From NCBI RefSeq assembly GCF_004310345.1, contig NZ_SISK01000002.1, positions 186,001 to 250,000 on the forward strand: DNA of 64,000 bases, in the 5' to 3' direction. A program made the position numbers and the translations under genes. Under the pieces are notes generated by a model. That model did not search any database and was not told the origin of the DNA. It saw nothing but the letters and a program-made list of their open reading frames with translations. Numbering within the stretch: the first letter of the stretch is position 1; each line of letters opens with the position of its first letter. Below, in pieces: positions 16,993-25,851 of this stretch. Source of the stretch: Paracoccus subflavus. GTDB lineage: Bacteria > Pseudomonadota > Alphaproteobacteria > Rhodobacterales > Rhodobacteraceae.

Positions 16993-19575
16993 ATGGCAAG
17001 CTGGCAGGCGAAACACCGCGATCCCCTGTTCGACCAGACCACCCGGGCGGCGCTTGAACGGCGCGGCAAGGAGGGGCTGGGCGCCGGGCTGATCGTGCTG
17101 GGCATCGTGATCGCCCTGATCCTGGGAAGCTGGTCGGCTGACGACCCCAGCTTTCTGTCCGCGACCGACGCCCCCGCGCAGAACAGGCTGGGCAGCTTCG
17201 GGGCCTATATCGCCTCTCCCCTGATGATGATCGCGGGTCTTGGCGCCTGGATTCTGGTGCTGGCATTGCTGGTCTGGGGGCTGCGTTTCATGCTGCACCG
17301 GGGCGAGGACCGGTTCATGCGGGCGCTGTTCACCCCCATCGCGGTGGCGCTCACCTCGGTCTATTGCAGCACGCTAGTGCCGGGCGAAAACTGGGAACAA
17401 AGCTATGGCCTGGGCGGGCATTTCGGCGACATGATCATGGGCGCGATGCTGAACCTGATGCCCGTCAAGGCACAGGTCGGCATCCGCATCGCGGGCCTGA
17501 TCGTGGCTTTGGGCACCGTGGTGATGACCGCATTCGTGCTGGGCTTCGAGCGCGGAGAGCTGCGCATCCTGTGGCGGCGCTTTGTCACGGGGCTGCTGAC
17601 GGCGCGCGGTCTGGCCGTAAAGGCCACGGGCCGCGGTGTCGGAGCCTCGGCGGCATTGCGGTCGCGGCTGTCCGCGCGCCGAGACACAAGGATCGCCCCC
17701 GAGACGGTTCCGCAGCCGACCGTGACCGCCCGCCGCAAGCCTGCGATGCCTGTCTTTGAACTGGAAGAGGACCTGCCCGAACCCGAACTGATCGAACGGG
17801 ACGCCGATTACGACGGCGGCGCCCCCTCGGCCGAGGAGGTCAGCGGCCGTATCAGCGACGCGATCCGCACCCGTTCGGGCAAGCCCTCGGTGCTGGCCGC
17901 CGTAGCCGCCCGGCTGTCGCGCGAAGGCGTGCACCCGCCGGCGCCCGTCCCGTCGCAAACCCCTGCGCCGCAGGACGGTTCTGCGACGCTGTCTTTGAAC
18001 AAGCCGACCCCTCTGCCGCGCCACGCGCAAGACGCCCCCCTGGCTTTGCCCCAGGAGGATGACCCGGTCCGCTACGAACGTCCGCCGCTGGCCCTGCTGA
18101 CGGCGCCCTCGGCCAGCGACAAGCCCCCGGTATCCGAGGAGGCGCTGACCGAGAATGCCCGGTTGCTGGAGGCGGTGCTGGACGATTATGGCGTCAAGGG
18201 CCAGATCACCGAGGTTCGTCCCGGTCCGGTCGTGACGCTCTATGAACTGGAACCGGCGCCGGGCCTCAAGGCCAGCCGCGTGATCGGCCTGTCCGACGAC
18301 ATCGCGCGATCCATGTCGGCGTTGTCCGCGCGCGTGTCCACCGTGCCGGGCCGCACCGTGATCGGGATCGAACTGCCCAACGCCCGGCGCGAAAAGGTCC
18401 TGCTGCGCGAGATCCTGGCCTCCCGCGCCTTTGGCGATGGCACCCAGCCGCTGCCCTTGGCGCTGGGCAAGGACATCGGCGGCGATCCGGTCGTGGCGAA
18501 CCTGGCCAAGATGCCGCACCTGCTGATCGCGGGCACCACCGGGTCGGGCAAGTCGGTTGCGATCAACACCATGATCCTGTCGCTGCTCTACAAGCTGACG
18601 CCCGACGAATGCCGGCTGATCATGATCGACCCCAAGATGCTGGAACTGTCGGTCTATGACGGCATCCCGCACCTGCTGTCCCCCGTCGTCACCGATCCCA
18701 AAAAGGCCGTGGTCGCCCTGAAATGGGTCGTGTCGGAAATGGAGGAGCGGTACCGCAAGATGTCCAAGATGGGGGTGCGCAACATCGAGGGCTATAACAC
18801 CCGCGTCCGCGAGGCGCTGTCCAAGAACGAGATGTTCAAGCGCACCGTCCAGACCGGCTTTGACGAGGATACCGGAGAGCCGGTGTTCGAGACCGAGGAG
18901 TTCAAGCCCGAGACCTTTCCCTATATCGTCGTGATCGTCGATGAAATGGCCGACCTGATGATGGTCGCGGGCAAGGAAATCGAGGCCTGCATCCAGCGTC
19001 TGGCGCAGATGGCGCGCGCGTCGGGCATCCACCTGATCATGGCGACGCAGCGGCCCTCGGTCGATGTGATCACCGGCACCATCAAGGCGAACTTCCCGAC
19101 CCGGATCAGCTTTCAGGTCACGTCCAAGATCGACAGCCGCACCATCCTGGGCGAACAGGGGGCCGAACAACTGCTGGGCCAGGGCGACATGCTGTACATG
19201 GGCAACGGCGCGCGGATCACCCGCATCCACGGCCCCTTCGTCAGCGACGAGGAGGTCGAGGAGGTCGTGACGCATCTGAAATCCTTCGGGCCCCCGTCCT
19301 ACAAGTCGGGCGTGGTCGAGGGGGTCGAGGATGAAAAGGCAGACGACATCGACGCGATCCTTGGCCTTGGCGGCGACGGCAGCGACGATGCCCTGTACGA
19401 TCAGGCGGTGATGATCGTGGCCAAGGACCGCAAGTGTTCCACCAGCTATATCCAGCGGAAGCTGGCCATCGGCTACAACAAGGCCGCACGCCTGGTCGAG
19501 CAGATGGAAGAGCAGGGGGTCGTCAGCACCGCGAACCACGTGGGCAAGCGCGAGGTGCTGGTGCCCGAGGTGTGA
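16993..19575 (+). CDS. ftsK: DNA translocase FtsK
   Basis: Septal DNA pump that clears and resolves chromosomes at division. 860 residues. Four membrane helices lie in the first 180 residues, followed by a Pro-rich linker to about 360, the alpha/beta motor with Walker A GTTGSGKS near 515 and Walker [11 protein letters not shown] near 647, and a C-terminal winged-helix gamma domain ([18 protein letters not shown]) that reads KOPS sites. The ATG at 16993 has GAAGG nine bases upstream and is preferred to TTG at 16984. The linker is short compared with E. coli, as usual in this group. An AT-rich foreign-looking gene begins eight bases after the stop. Confidence 0.97.
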   Translation: MASWQAKHRDPLFDQTTRAALERRGKEGLGAGLIVLGIVIALILGSWSADDPSFLSATDAPAQNRLGSFGAYIASPLMMIAGLGAWILVLALLVWGLRFMLHRGEDRFMRALFTPIAVALTSVYCSTLVPGENWEQSYGLGGHFGDMIMGAMLNLMPVKAQVGIRIAGLIVALGTVVMTAFVLGFERGELRILWRRFVTGLLTARGLAVKATGRGVGASAALRSRLSARRDTRIAPETVPQPTVTARRKPAMPVFELEEDLPEPELIERDADYDGGAPSAEEVSGRISDAIRTRSGKPSVLAAVAARLSREGVHPPAPVPSQTPAPQDGSATLSLNKPTPLPRHAQDAPLALPQEDDPVRYERPPLALLTAPSASDKPPVSEEALTENARLLEAVLDDYGVKGQITEVRPGPVVTLYELEPAPGLKASRVIGLSDDIARSMSALSARVSTVPGRTVIGIELPNARREKVLLREILASRAFGDGTQPLPLALGKDIGGDPVVANLAKMPHLLIAGTTGSGKSVAINTMILSLLYKLTPDECRLIMIDPKMLELSVYDGIPHLLSPVVTDPKKAVVALKWVVSEMEERYRKMSKMGVRNIEGYNTRVREALSKNEMFKRTVQTGFDEDTGEPVFETEEFKPETFPYIVVIVDEMADLMMVAGKEIEACIQRLAQMARASGIHLIMATQRPSVDVITGTIKANFPTRISFQVTSKIDSRTILGEQGAEQLLGQGDMLYMGNGARITRIHGPFVSDEEVEEVVTHLKSFGPPSYKSGVVEGVEDEKADDIDAILGLGGDGSDDALYDQAVMIVAKDRKCSTSYIQRKLAIGYNKAARLVEQMEEQGVVSTANHVGKREVLVPEV

Positions 19576-19582
19576 GGTTAGT

Positions 19583-19936
19583 ATGTCTGACGATAAAGAG
19601 GAGAGGCAATGGATTGCATCAATGGAAGGTCGTGAAATTGCCGTCTCTAATCAACAGTTAGATGCTTTTCGGCAGTTTTACTTGGAGAAGGAGATTTCAT
19701 CTCGCGTTTCCGATTTGATTATTCTTGATATGTGTGTTTTAAACATGATATCCGGAATTGCTCCCCAAGAAGTGCTGGCGTCCATGAAGAGCTTAGAGGA
19801 AGACGAACTATCTGGAAACACAAAAGCAGCAACGCAATTTAAAAATTCACCATTAAAGGGCCTGTGGCATAAGCACTATTTCTCCGCTCGATTTGTTCCT
19901 CGAAATATCCGTCTGGCATTGGGAAAAACGGATTAG
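19583..19936 (+). CDS. Unknown protein, N-terminal part of a split gene
   Basis: A 117-residue protein with codon use unlike its neighbours. The ATG has GAGG five bases upstream, a site that overlaps the ftsK stop codon, so it would be translated from ftsK readthrough transcript. Notable stretches are LIILDMCVLNMISGIAPQEV and LKGLWHKHYFSARFVPRNIR. The frame stops at 19936, three codons after a G-GGA-AAA run. In the -1 frame the sequence continues GKNGLERMVQEIF and runs on into the next entry, so this is probably the first half of a protein of about 210 residues. I do not recognise a function. Not a known toxin or antitoxin pattern. Confidence 0.6.
   Translation: MSDDKEERQWIASMEGREIAVSNQQLDAFRQFYLEKEISSRVSDLIILDMCVLNMISGIAPQEVLASMKSLEEDELSGNTKAATQFKNSPLKGLWHKHYFSARFVPRNIRLALGKTD
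19921..19928 (+). other. Probable -1 frameshift site joining the two halves of the AT-rich gene
   Basis: The frame of the first half reads TTG GGA AAA ACG GAT TAG. Slipping back one base at G-GGA-AAA gives GGG AAA AAC GGA TTA GAA and enters the second half without a stop. The heptamer has the X-XXY-YYZ form of a slippery site, but I see no strong hairpin just downstream, so a one-base deletion in the A run or a sequencing error is at least as likely. Confidence 0.5.
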
Positions 19937-19941
19937 AACGC

Positions 19942-20226
19942 ATGGTACAAGAGATTTTTGATCCATCGCAGCCGGTAATTACTAAAGAAATGATAGAAAA
20001 ACTGGCTTACCGGATTAGCCATGAACCTATCCAGAAAAGAGCAGAAGAAAAAAAAATCACAGGAGAATGGATAATTTTTGCAAAGCATTGTAGTAGGAAT
20101 TATTATCTTTGTCTCGGCACACACGAATCGGGCGATCAGTATATTTTTGATCGCATTATGCAGTATTGCACCAGATGTTTTCCAGATCTCCCGGCATGGA
20201 TCGCGGCAGCATCCATGAAATCCTGA
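19942..20226 (+). CDS. Unknown protein, C-terminal part of a split gene
   Basis: A 94-residue frame starting at an internal ATG; no Shine-Dalgarno sequence precedes it, and its reading frame is open back to 19873, overlapping the previous entry. Marked stretches are ITGEWIIFAKHCSRNYYLCL and GDQYIFDRIMQYCTRCFPDL. With the preceding half it reads as one continuous protein across a -1 shift. I believe from memory that such halves occur together in single proteins of unknown function, but could not check this. If unexpressed, the whole region is a recent pseudogene. Confidence 0.5.
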   Translation: MVQEIFDPSQPVITKEMIEKLAYRISHEPIQKRAEEKKITGEWIIFAKHCSRNYYLCLGTHESGDQYIFDRIMQYCTRCFPDLPAWIAAASMKS

Positions 20227-20297
20227 GATATGACGGTTAGTTTCGACAGGGTTGATTGCTGGAAATCTGTTAAGTCAATCTATATGATTTCATCACA

Positions 20298-20975
20298 ATG
20301 ACCCTCTGGCATATCCACCTTCTGAACGCCCGCCACGCCCTGACGCCTGTCCTGTCCGAAGCCCGGCAGGCCAGCCGGGACGCGGTTGCCCGTGCCTCGG
20401 ACCATGCCGCCTTGCCCGATTTCGATCTCGTCATCCGCGCGCATCATGACCGGTCCGCCGACGGCGCGATCCAGGGACATTCCCCGGCGCCCGGCGTGAT
20501 CGAGGTCGCAGTGACCCCCGACCGCTTCGATCCCACCGCATTCACCCGTGCGCTGGTCCGGCAGATGGCGCATCTGATCCGCCAGGACGGACCGGGCTAT
20601 GGCAGGTCGCTGGGCGAGGTTCTGGTCAGCGAGGGGCTGGCCGGGCATTTTCTGGTGCAGGTCACGGGCGGCGGGCCTGACGCCGTCGATACCGTCAGGC
20701 CCGCGCAGGGGGCGATGCGGCAGGCCATGAACGAATGGGCGCGGCGCGATTACGACCACCCCCGGTGGTTCGGGGGCAAGGGGGATCTTCGCCGGGGAAC
20801 GGGGACCGGGATCGGTCATCGCATCGTTGCCGACCATCTGGCCAATCATCCGGGCGACACCGCGGCCGGACTGCTGACCGCACCGGCCGAGCCGTTCCGC
20901 CAGAACCTGCGTCGCCTCGCCGCCGACGCCCAGGGCGAGTCGCCGGACGAGGCCGCAGCGGACTCAGAAGGCTGA
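20298..20975 (+). CDS. DUF2268-type putative Zn-protease homologue with degenerate active site
   Basis: A 225-residue protein. The stretch ending in GPGYGRSLGEVLVSEGLAGHF matches DUF2268 (predicted Zn-dependent proteases), where it follows an HExxH motif. Here the HExxH position reads RQMAH (residues 88-92): the first histidine and the catalytic glutamate are lost, while the last histidine (H92) and the later glutamate (E112) remain. It is therefore probably not a zinc protease, unless the alignment is off. It lies directly after the AT-rich island and convergent with the rhomboid gene. Confidence 0.65.
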   Translation: MTLWHIHLLNARHALTPVLSEARQASRDAVARASDHAALPDFDLVIRAHHDRSADGAIQGHSPAPGVIEVAVTPDRFDPTAFTRALVRQMAHLIRQDGPGYGRSLGEVLVSEGLAGHFLVQVTGGGPDAVDTVRPAQGAMRQAMNEWARRDYDHPRWFGGKGDLRRGTGTGIGHRIVADHLANHPGDTAAGLLTAPAEPFRQNLRRLAADAQGESPDEAAADSEG

Positions 20976-21632
20976 AGGGCGCCGCCCGCCGCCCAGGGCC
21001 ATCGCAGCGCCCATCAGCAGCCCGGCCAAGGTGCCGCCCAGATGCGCCTCCCACGCGATCGCGGGCATCAGGATCGTCAGCACCACGTTCAGCCCCACCA
21101 TCAGCGCCACCCCACGCCACAACTGGCCCAAGGGCCGGCGGCGGCGCCAGCCGGTCACGGCGGCAAAGCCCACCAGCGCGCCGGCCAGCCCGAAGATCGC
21201 GCCGGATGCCCCGACCATCGGCCCCCCGGCGGGCGTCATCACCGCAAACAGCAGGGCCGCCGCGACCTGCGTCACGGCATAGACCAAGGCCATGCGCCGC
21301 GCCCCGATCAGCCGGTTCAGTTCCCGTGCCAGCACCACCAGCGAAAGCATGTTCATGCCCAGATGCAGCAGCCCGGCATGAAGAAAGCCGTAGGTCACGA
21401 ACATCGTCAGGGGATGGCCCGGAAAAAGGCCCTGTCCCGCCCAGAGGATCGCCGACCAGAACCCGCCCAGAAAGGTCAGCGCCTGCCGAAAGATCGGCCA
21501 GCCCATCAGGTCGGCCGTGATCGCCAGTCCCTGCATGGTGCAGCACAGGATGATCACACCCCTGACCCACAAAGGCAGGCGCGGGGGCTGGCCGTATCGG
21601 ATCGCGACATGGTCTTCGGATTGCGCCACCAT
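20964..21632 (-). CDS. Rhomboid family intramembrane serine protease
   Basis: A 222-residue membrane protein with about six helices. The catalytic serine is S143 in GASGAIFG, the histidine is H197 in HLGGTLAG, and HLGMNM (N94) supplies the oxyanion residue. Rhomboids cleave substrates inside the membrane; the target here is unknown. The start codon is adjacent to the stop of the Trm112-like gene, and the series LON, Trm112, rhomboid looks like one operon. The 3' end overlaps the convergent DUF2268-like gene by 12 bp. Confidence 0.9.
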   Translation of the reverse strand: MVAQSEDHVAIRYGQPPRLPLWVRGVIILCCTMQGLAITADLMGWPIFRQALTFLGGFWSAILWAGQGLFPGHPLTMFVTYGFLHAGLLHLGMNMLSLVVLARELNRLIGARRMALVYAVTQVAAALLFAVMTPAGGPMVGASGAIFGLAGALVGFAAVTGWRRRRPLGQLWRGVALMVGLNVVLTILMPAIAWEAHLGGTLAGLLMGAAMALGGGRRPSAF

Positions 21633-21842
21633 TCAGTCGGCCTTGATCTGCCGGGCCTCGCCCACCAGCATGATGGGAATGCCCGCGCGGATCGGAAAGG
21701 CCAGACCTGCCGCCCGCGACACCAGTTCCTGACGCGCGGCATCATAGGACAGCGTGGCGTGGGTCACGGGACAGACCAGCGATTCCAGCATGTGACGGTC
21801 GAAACCGGGGGGCTCGGCCCCGGAATGATCGGGTCGGTTCAT
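21633..21842 (-). CDS. Trm112 family small protein
   Basis: A 69-residue protein. [16 protein letters not shown], then [20 protein letters not shown], is the Trm112 pattern; eukaryotic and some bacterial relatives activate methyltransferases. Only one cysteine is present, so zinc binding as in eukaryotic Trm112 is not expected. Its ATG overlaps the LON-domain stop (ATGA), and the rhomboid gene follows without a gap. Confidence 0.85.
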   Translation of the reverse strand: MNRPDHSGAEPPGFDRHMLESLVCPVTHATLSYDAARQELVSRAAGLAFPIRAGIPIMLVGEARQIKAD

Positions 21843-22477
21843 TGCAGTCGTTCCTCGTTGTCGCCGCCATGCAGGGCGAACTCGATCAGGCCCTGCAGCA
21901 ACTCGCGCCGGTCCGCCAGGGTCGGGCTTTCCAGCAGCGCCTGCCGGTCGCCCGGTGAAAAAGGCAACACCATGGACAGCGAGTTGATCAGCGCCTCGTC
22001 CTGGGCCTCGGCCGCGGCATCCCAGTCGGTGGACAGGTCGTGCGCGGCCATGTAGCGGCGCAACAGCGCAAACAGCGCCTCGCGGTCCATGGCGGGGTCA
22101 TTCTCGTTTTCCCGAAGATCGCGGGTAAACGAGGACCAGTCGACCTCGCCCACGAGATAGGGGGTAAAACCCTGTTTCGCCTCGATCAGCCGAAACCGCG
22201 AGATCGCGCGGAGCGAGATCATCTGCCGGCCATCATCGGTTTCGGAAAAGGACACCACCCGCCCCGCGCAGCCGATGGCGGCCAGGCCGCCGGTCGCCTC
22301 GGCGCCCTCGGGCTGGATCAGGCCGATCAGCCGGTGATCGGTCTTGAGCGTGTCGTCCAGCATCTGGAGATAGCGTGGCTCGAACACATGCAGGGGTATC
22401 CGCGCGCGCGGCATCAGCACGGCCCCTGTCAGGGGGAACAGCGGGATGCGCGAAGGCAGGTCGAACCGAAACAGCAT
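21839..22477 (-). CDS. LON substrate-binding domain protein
   Basis: A 212-residue protein made only of the N-terminal LON domain: [32 protein letters not shown], then GCAGRVVSF and [11 protein letters not shown]. No ATPase or protease domain follows, as in the ybaM/COG2802 type proteins. The ATG at 22477 lies two bases after the stop of the thioredoxin-TPR gene, the usual arrangement in this group; longer in-frame starts overlap that gene. Function unknown, perhaps protein binding. Confidence 0.88.
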   Translation of the reverse strand: MLFRFDLPSRIPLFPLTGAVLMPRARIPLHVFEPRYLQMLDDTLKTDHRLIGLIQPEGAEATGGLAAIGCAGRVVSFSETDDGRQMISLRAISRFRLIEAKQGFTPYLVGEVDWSSFTRDLRENENDPAMDREALFALLRRYMAAHDLSTDWDAAAEAQDEALINSLSMVLPFSPGDRQALLESPTLADRRELLQGLIEFALHGGDNEERLQ

Positions 22478-22479
22478 GA

Positions 22480-23391
22480 TCAGGCAAAGATCAACGAGGA
22501 CAACCGCCTGCGGCCCTTTTGCACCAGCGGATCGTTGGGCTTGAGGCTGTCGAAGATGGTCAGCAACTGTGCCTTCACCGCGCCCTCGTTCCAATCACGG
22601 TCGCGCCGGAAGCTGTCCAGAAGGATATCGATGGCCTCCTCGACCCGGCCGGCGGCATGCAGGGCCTGAGCATAGTCCAGCCGCGCCTGCTGATCGTCGG
22701 GCCGGGCATCGACCTGGGCCTGAAGATCGGCCAGAGGCCCGGCATTCGCGGCCTGGCGGGCCAGATGCAACTGCGCGCGCACGGCCTCGACCGGGGCGCT
22801 GGCGGCGGCGGGGGCAGGAATGCTGTCCAGCGCCGCCTGCGCGGCGTCGGGATCGCCCGCCGCAAGATGGGCTCGCGCGACGCCGGCCCATGCCTCGGCG
22901 CTGGCCGGATCTTCCGCAGCAATGGCGGCAAAGGTTTCGGCGGCGTCTGCAAAGGCGCCTTCCTCCAGCATCTGTTCGGCGGCGGCCAGCGCCTCGGCCA
23001 GCCCGCCGTCGTCGCCCGACAGCGCCGCCAGCTTGTCCACGAACTGCTTGACCTGGCTTTGCGGAACCGCGCCCTGGAAGGCATCGACCGGCTGGCCCTG
23101 AAAGAAGGCATAGACCGTCGGGATCGACTGAACGCGCAGTTGTGCGGCGATCATCTGGTTTTCGTCCACGTTCACCTTGGCCATGCGGACGCGCCCCTTG
23201 TGACGGGCGACCTCGGCCTCGAGCTGGGGGCCGAGCGTCTTGCACGGCCCGCACCACGGCGCCCAGAAATCCACGATCACCGGCACCTGCATGGACGCCT
23301 GCACCACCTCGGCCATGAAATTCGCCTCGGTCACGTCCTTGATGAAGTCGGCGGTCTTGGGGGCGTCGGCAGTGTCGAAAAGCATGGTCAT
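22480..23391 (-). CDS. Thioredoxin-TPR fusion protein (YbbN/CnoX-like)
   Basis: A 303-residue protein. Thioredoxin domain to about 115 with the redox pair C47-C50 in FWAPWCGPC, followed by an Ala-rich tetratricopeptide-like region. E. coli YbbN (CnoX) has the same layout and acts as a chaperone-holdase working with GroEL; it lacks the CGPC pair that is kept here, so this form may also be redox active. The ATG at 23391 has GGGA upstream; the ATG six bases later is an alternative. First gene of the LON-Trm112-rhomboid run. Confidence 0.9.
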   Translation of the reverse strand: MTMLFDTADAPKTADFIKDVTEANFMAEVVQASMQVPVIVDFWAPWCGPCKTLGPQLEAEVARHKGRVRMAKVNVDENQMIAAQLRVQSIPTVYAFFQGQPVDAFQGAVPQSQVKQFVDKLAALSGDDGGLAEALAAAEQMLEEGAFADAAETFAAIAAEDPASAEAWAGVARAHLAAGDPDAAQAALDSIPAPAAASAPVEAVRAQLHLARQAANAGPLADLQAQVDARPDDQQARLDYAQALHAAGRVEEAIDILLDSFRRDRDWNEGAVKAQLLTIFDSLKPNDPLVQKGRRRLSSLIFA

Positions 23392-23550
23392 GGGATTCCC
23401 AGATGGTTCGGGTCGAAACGGTTGGCGACAATATGGGGGTTGCCGCGCCGCAGGGGAAGGGTTGTTTCGGGTCGCCAAAGCCGGGGAACCCCAAATTTCC
23501 CGGACCCCCTGCCGGACTCCGGTGGGATGCCTCAGGCCAAAGGGACGCGC

Positions 23551-24336
23551 CTAGAGATCGAAGCTGGCCAGCACGGGCACATGGTCGCTGGGCTGGTCCC
23601 AGCCTCGGCAGGGGCGCAGGATGCGGCTGGCATGGGCGGCCCCGGCAATGTCGGCGCTGGCCCAGACATGGTCCAGGCGACGACCCTTGTCGGCGGTGTC
23701 CCAATCCCTGGCGCGATAGCTCCACCATGAATAAAGAAGCCCGGACGGGATGTCCTGACGGGTTATGTCCACCCATCGGCCCGCGTCCTGGGCCGCCAGC
23801 AGGTGATCGACTTCGACCGGGGTGTGGCTGACGATCTTCAGCATCTGCTTGTGCGACCAGACGTCATCCTCGCGCGGGGCGATGTTCAGGTCGCCCACCA
23901 GGATCGATCTTTGCGGGCGGTCGGCGTGGAAGACGTCGCGCATCTCGGCCACGAAATCCAGCTTTTGCCCGAATTTCTCGTTCACCGTGCGGTCGGGAAC
24001 GTCGCCGCCCGCCGGCACATACAGGTTGTGGACGGTCACGCCATTCTCCAGCCGCGCGCTGACGTGGCGGGCATGGCCCAGCCGGGCATAATCGCGATCG
24101 CCCGCATCGGTGATCGGCAGCCGCGACAGGATCGCCACGCCGTTGTAGCCCTTTTGTCCGCGCGCCACGATCCAGCGGTAGCCCAACGCCCGGAACTGAT
24201 CGAGGGGGATCTTGTCCACCGGCGACTTGCATTCCTGAAGGCACAGGATGTCGGGCGATTCCTCGCGCAGGAAACGGGCAACCAGTCCTTCGCGCAGGCG
24301 GACCGAGTTGATGTTCCAGGTGGCGACGGTGAACAT
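23551..24336 (-). CDS. xthA: Exodeoxyribonuclease III
   Basis: AP endonuclease and 3' repair exonuclease of base-excision repair. 261 residues. Family motifs: TWNINSVRLR at the N-terminus, CLQECKSP with the metal-binding Glu, YNGVAILSR, LVGDLNIAP and the C-terminal SDHVPVLASF with catalytic Asp-His. The ATG at 24336 has AAGGAG seven bases upstream. Divergent from the MFS transporter gene. Confidence 0.95.
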   Translation of the reverse strand: MFTVATWNINSVRLREGLVARFLREESPDILCLQECKSPVDKIPLDQFRALGYRWIVARGQKGYNGVAILSRLPITDAGDRDYARLGHARHVSARLENGVTVHNLYVPAGGDVPDRTVNEKFGQKLDFVAEMRDVFHADRPQRSILVGDLNIAPREDDVWSHKQMLKIVSHTPVEVDHLLAAQDAGRWVDITRQDIPSGLLYSWWSYRARDWDTADKGRRLDHVWASADIAGAAHASRILRPCRGWDQPSDHVPVLASFDL

Positions 24337-24491
24337 GGGCAGGCTCCTTTGGCGGGCGGACCCTAACAAGGCTGTTCGGGCGTGTCGAGTTGACGCAGGG
24401 GCAGGAAAAATGCCGTGCCCCTGCGATCTTGGCTTGGGGAGGCCGGAAACAGCCGCTAAGCAATGCCATCCGGCAAGGCCAGGGGGGAAAC

Positions 24492-25808
24492 ATGCAGTTG
24501 ACGATCGACGAGGCTTTGGCGCGGGGCGGGGCGGGGCGGTTCCAATGGCGGCTTCTGGGTATCTTCGGTCTGGTCTGGGCCGCCGACGCGATGCAGGTTA
24601 TCGCCGTGGGCTTTGCGGCTCCCTCTGTCGCGGCCACCTTCGAGATCGAGCGTGTGACGGCCTTTCAGATCGGCACCGTGTTCTTTGCCGGGATGTTTCT
24701 GGGCGCATTCGCCTTTGGCCGGATCGCCGACCGGATCGGGCGGCGCAACATCCTGGTGCTGACCGTCGCAATGGATGCGGTCTTCGGCTTTGCATCGGTC
24801 TTTGCGCAGGACTTCACGATGCTGCTTGTGTTGCGGTTCCTGACCGGCATGGCGGTGGGCGGCACCTTGCCCGTCGATTACGCGATGATGGCCGAGTTTC
24901 TGCCGCCCCGGAACCGCGGCCGCTGGCTGGTCTGGCTGGAGGGGTTCTGGGCAATCGGCACCATCGTCGTGGCGGTGACGGCCTGGATTGCCGCGACGCA
25001 GGGGGCGGTTGATCCATGGCGCTGGATCTTTGCGGTAGCGGCCTTTCCCGCCGTGATCGGCATCGTTCTGCGGCTATGGGTGCCTGAATCGCCCATGTAC
25101 CTGATCCGCAAGGGCGATCAGGCGGGTGCGCGGGCGGTGATCGACCGGATTCTGGTGACCAATGGCGCGCAGGCGTTGCCGGCCCAGGCCGTTCTGGTTC
25201 CCGCGCAAGTGCCGACCGGGGCCGAGACCTCGATCTTTTCCGAACTGCTGCGGACCCGGACCATGGGGGTGCTGGCGGTGTGGTTCCTGGTGTCGCTGTC
25301 CTATTACGGGGTGTTCGTCTGGGTTCCCGGACAGCTTGCCACCGAGGGCTTCGGCTTTGTGCGCGGCTATGCGTTCCTGGTGGTGCTGGCCCTGGCGCAG
25401 GTGCCGGGCTATGCGCTTGCCGCTTGGGGGGTCGAGGCTGTGGGGCGGCGCACGACGCTCTTGGGATTCCTGCTGCTCAGCGCCGTGGGTTGCGCGTTGT
25501 TTGCGGTGGCCAGCGGCACGGCCATGGTTGCAGGCGCGCTGATCCTGATGAGCTTTGCGCTGCTGGGCACATGGGGCGCGCTTTATGCCTTCACGCCCGA
25601 ACTTTACCCGACCCATTTGCGCGGCACCGGCATGGGCACCGCCAGCGCCATGGCCCGGCTTGGGGGGATACTGGCGCCCAGCCTGCTGGCGGTGGTCTTT
25701 GCCAAGGGCTTCGGATTTGCCATCGGCGTCTTTGCGGGCCTGCTGCTGCTGGGGGCGCTGGCCCTGCTGCTGGTCAAAACCGAGACGCGCGATCAGGCCA
25801 TCGCCTGA
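24492..25808 (+). CDS. Major facilitator superfamily transporter (sugar/aromatic-acid type)
   Basis: A 438-residue carrier with about twelve membrane helices. The loop 2-3 signature GRIADRIGRRN and the loop after helix 4-5, PPRNRGRWLVWLEGFW, fit the SV2/NiaP/aromatic-acid symporter branch of the MFS. PESPMYLIRKG lies in the central loop and PELYPTHLRGTGMG near helix 10. The substrate cannot be named. The ATG at 24492 follows AGGGGGGAAA. The glutathione transferase gene starts about 44 bases later and may be cotranscribed. Confidence 0.85.
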   Translation: MQLTIDEALARGGAGRFQWRLLGIFGLVWAADAMQVIAVGFAAPSVAATFEIERVTAFQIGTVFFAGMFLGAFAFGRIADRIGRRNILVLTVAMDAVFGFASVFAQDFTMLLVLRFLTGMAVGGTLPVDYAMMAEFLPPRNRGRWLVWLEGFWAIGTIVVAVTAWIAATQGAVDPWRWIFAVAAFPAVIGIVLRLWVPESPMYLIRKGDQAGARAVIDRILVTNGAQALPAQAVLVPAQVPTGAETSIFSELLRTRTMGVLAVWFLVSLSYYGVFVWVPGQLATEGFGFVRGYAFLVVLALAQVPGYALAAWGVEAVGRRTTLLGFLLLSAVGCALFAVASGTAMVAGALILMSFALLGTWGALYAFTPELYPTHLRGTGMGTASAMARLGGILAPSLLAVVFAKGFGFAIGVFAGLLLLGALALLLVKTETRDQAIA

Positions 25809-25851
25809 AACCCGGCGGCTGTGCCGCCCGTTGGCCCCTGAATCACACGGA

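Larger units (their letters stand above)
19576..20297. other. AT-rich island of likely foreign origin between ftsK and the DUF2268-like gene
   Basis: Base composition drops abruptly at the ftsK stop codon and recovers at the next gene; the 60 bases from 19681 contain only 22 G+C. The island holds one unknown coding region broken into two frames. No transposase, integrase, terminal inverted repeat or target duplication is visible, so the mechanism of arrival is unknown. Confidence 0.8.

Noticed and set aside
17374-19539. Long minus-strand open frame opposite ftsK
   Set aside because: Same cause: antisense reading of a strongly conserved G+C-rich gene, with a His/Asp/Arg-rich translation and no motifs.
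19583-20226. Toxin-antitoxin pair reading of the two AT-rich frames
   Set aside because: The second frame lacks a ribosome binding site and is open back through the first frame; the two translate as one continuous protein across a single-base slip, which fits a split gene better than two partners.
19576-20297. Insertion sequence or prophage remnant in the AT-rich island
   Set aside because: No transposase, integrase, terminal inverted repeats, target duplication or tRNA attachment site could be seen.
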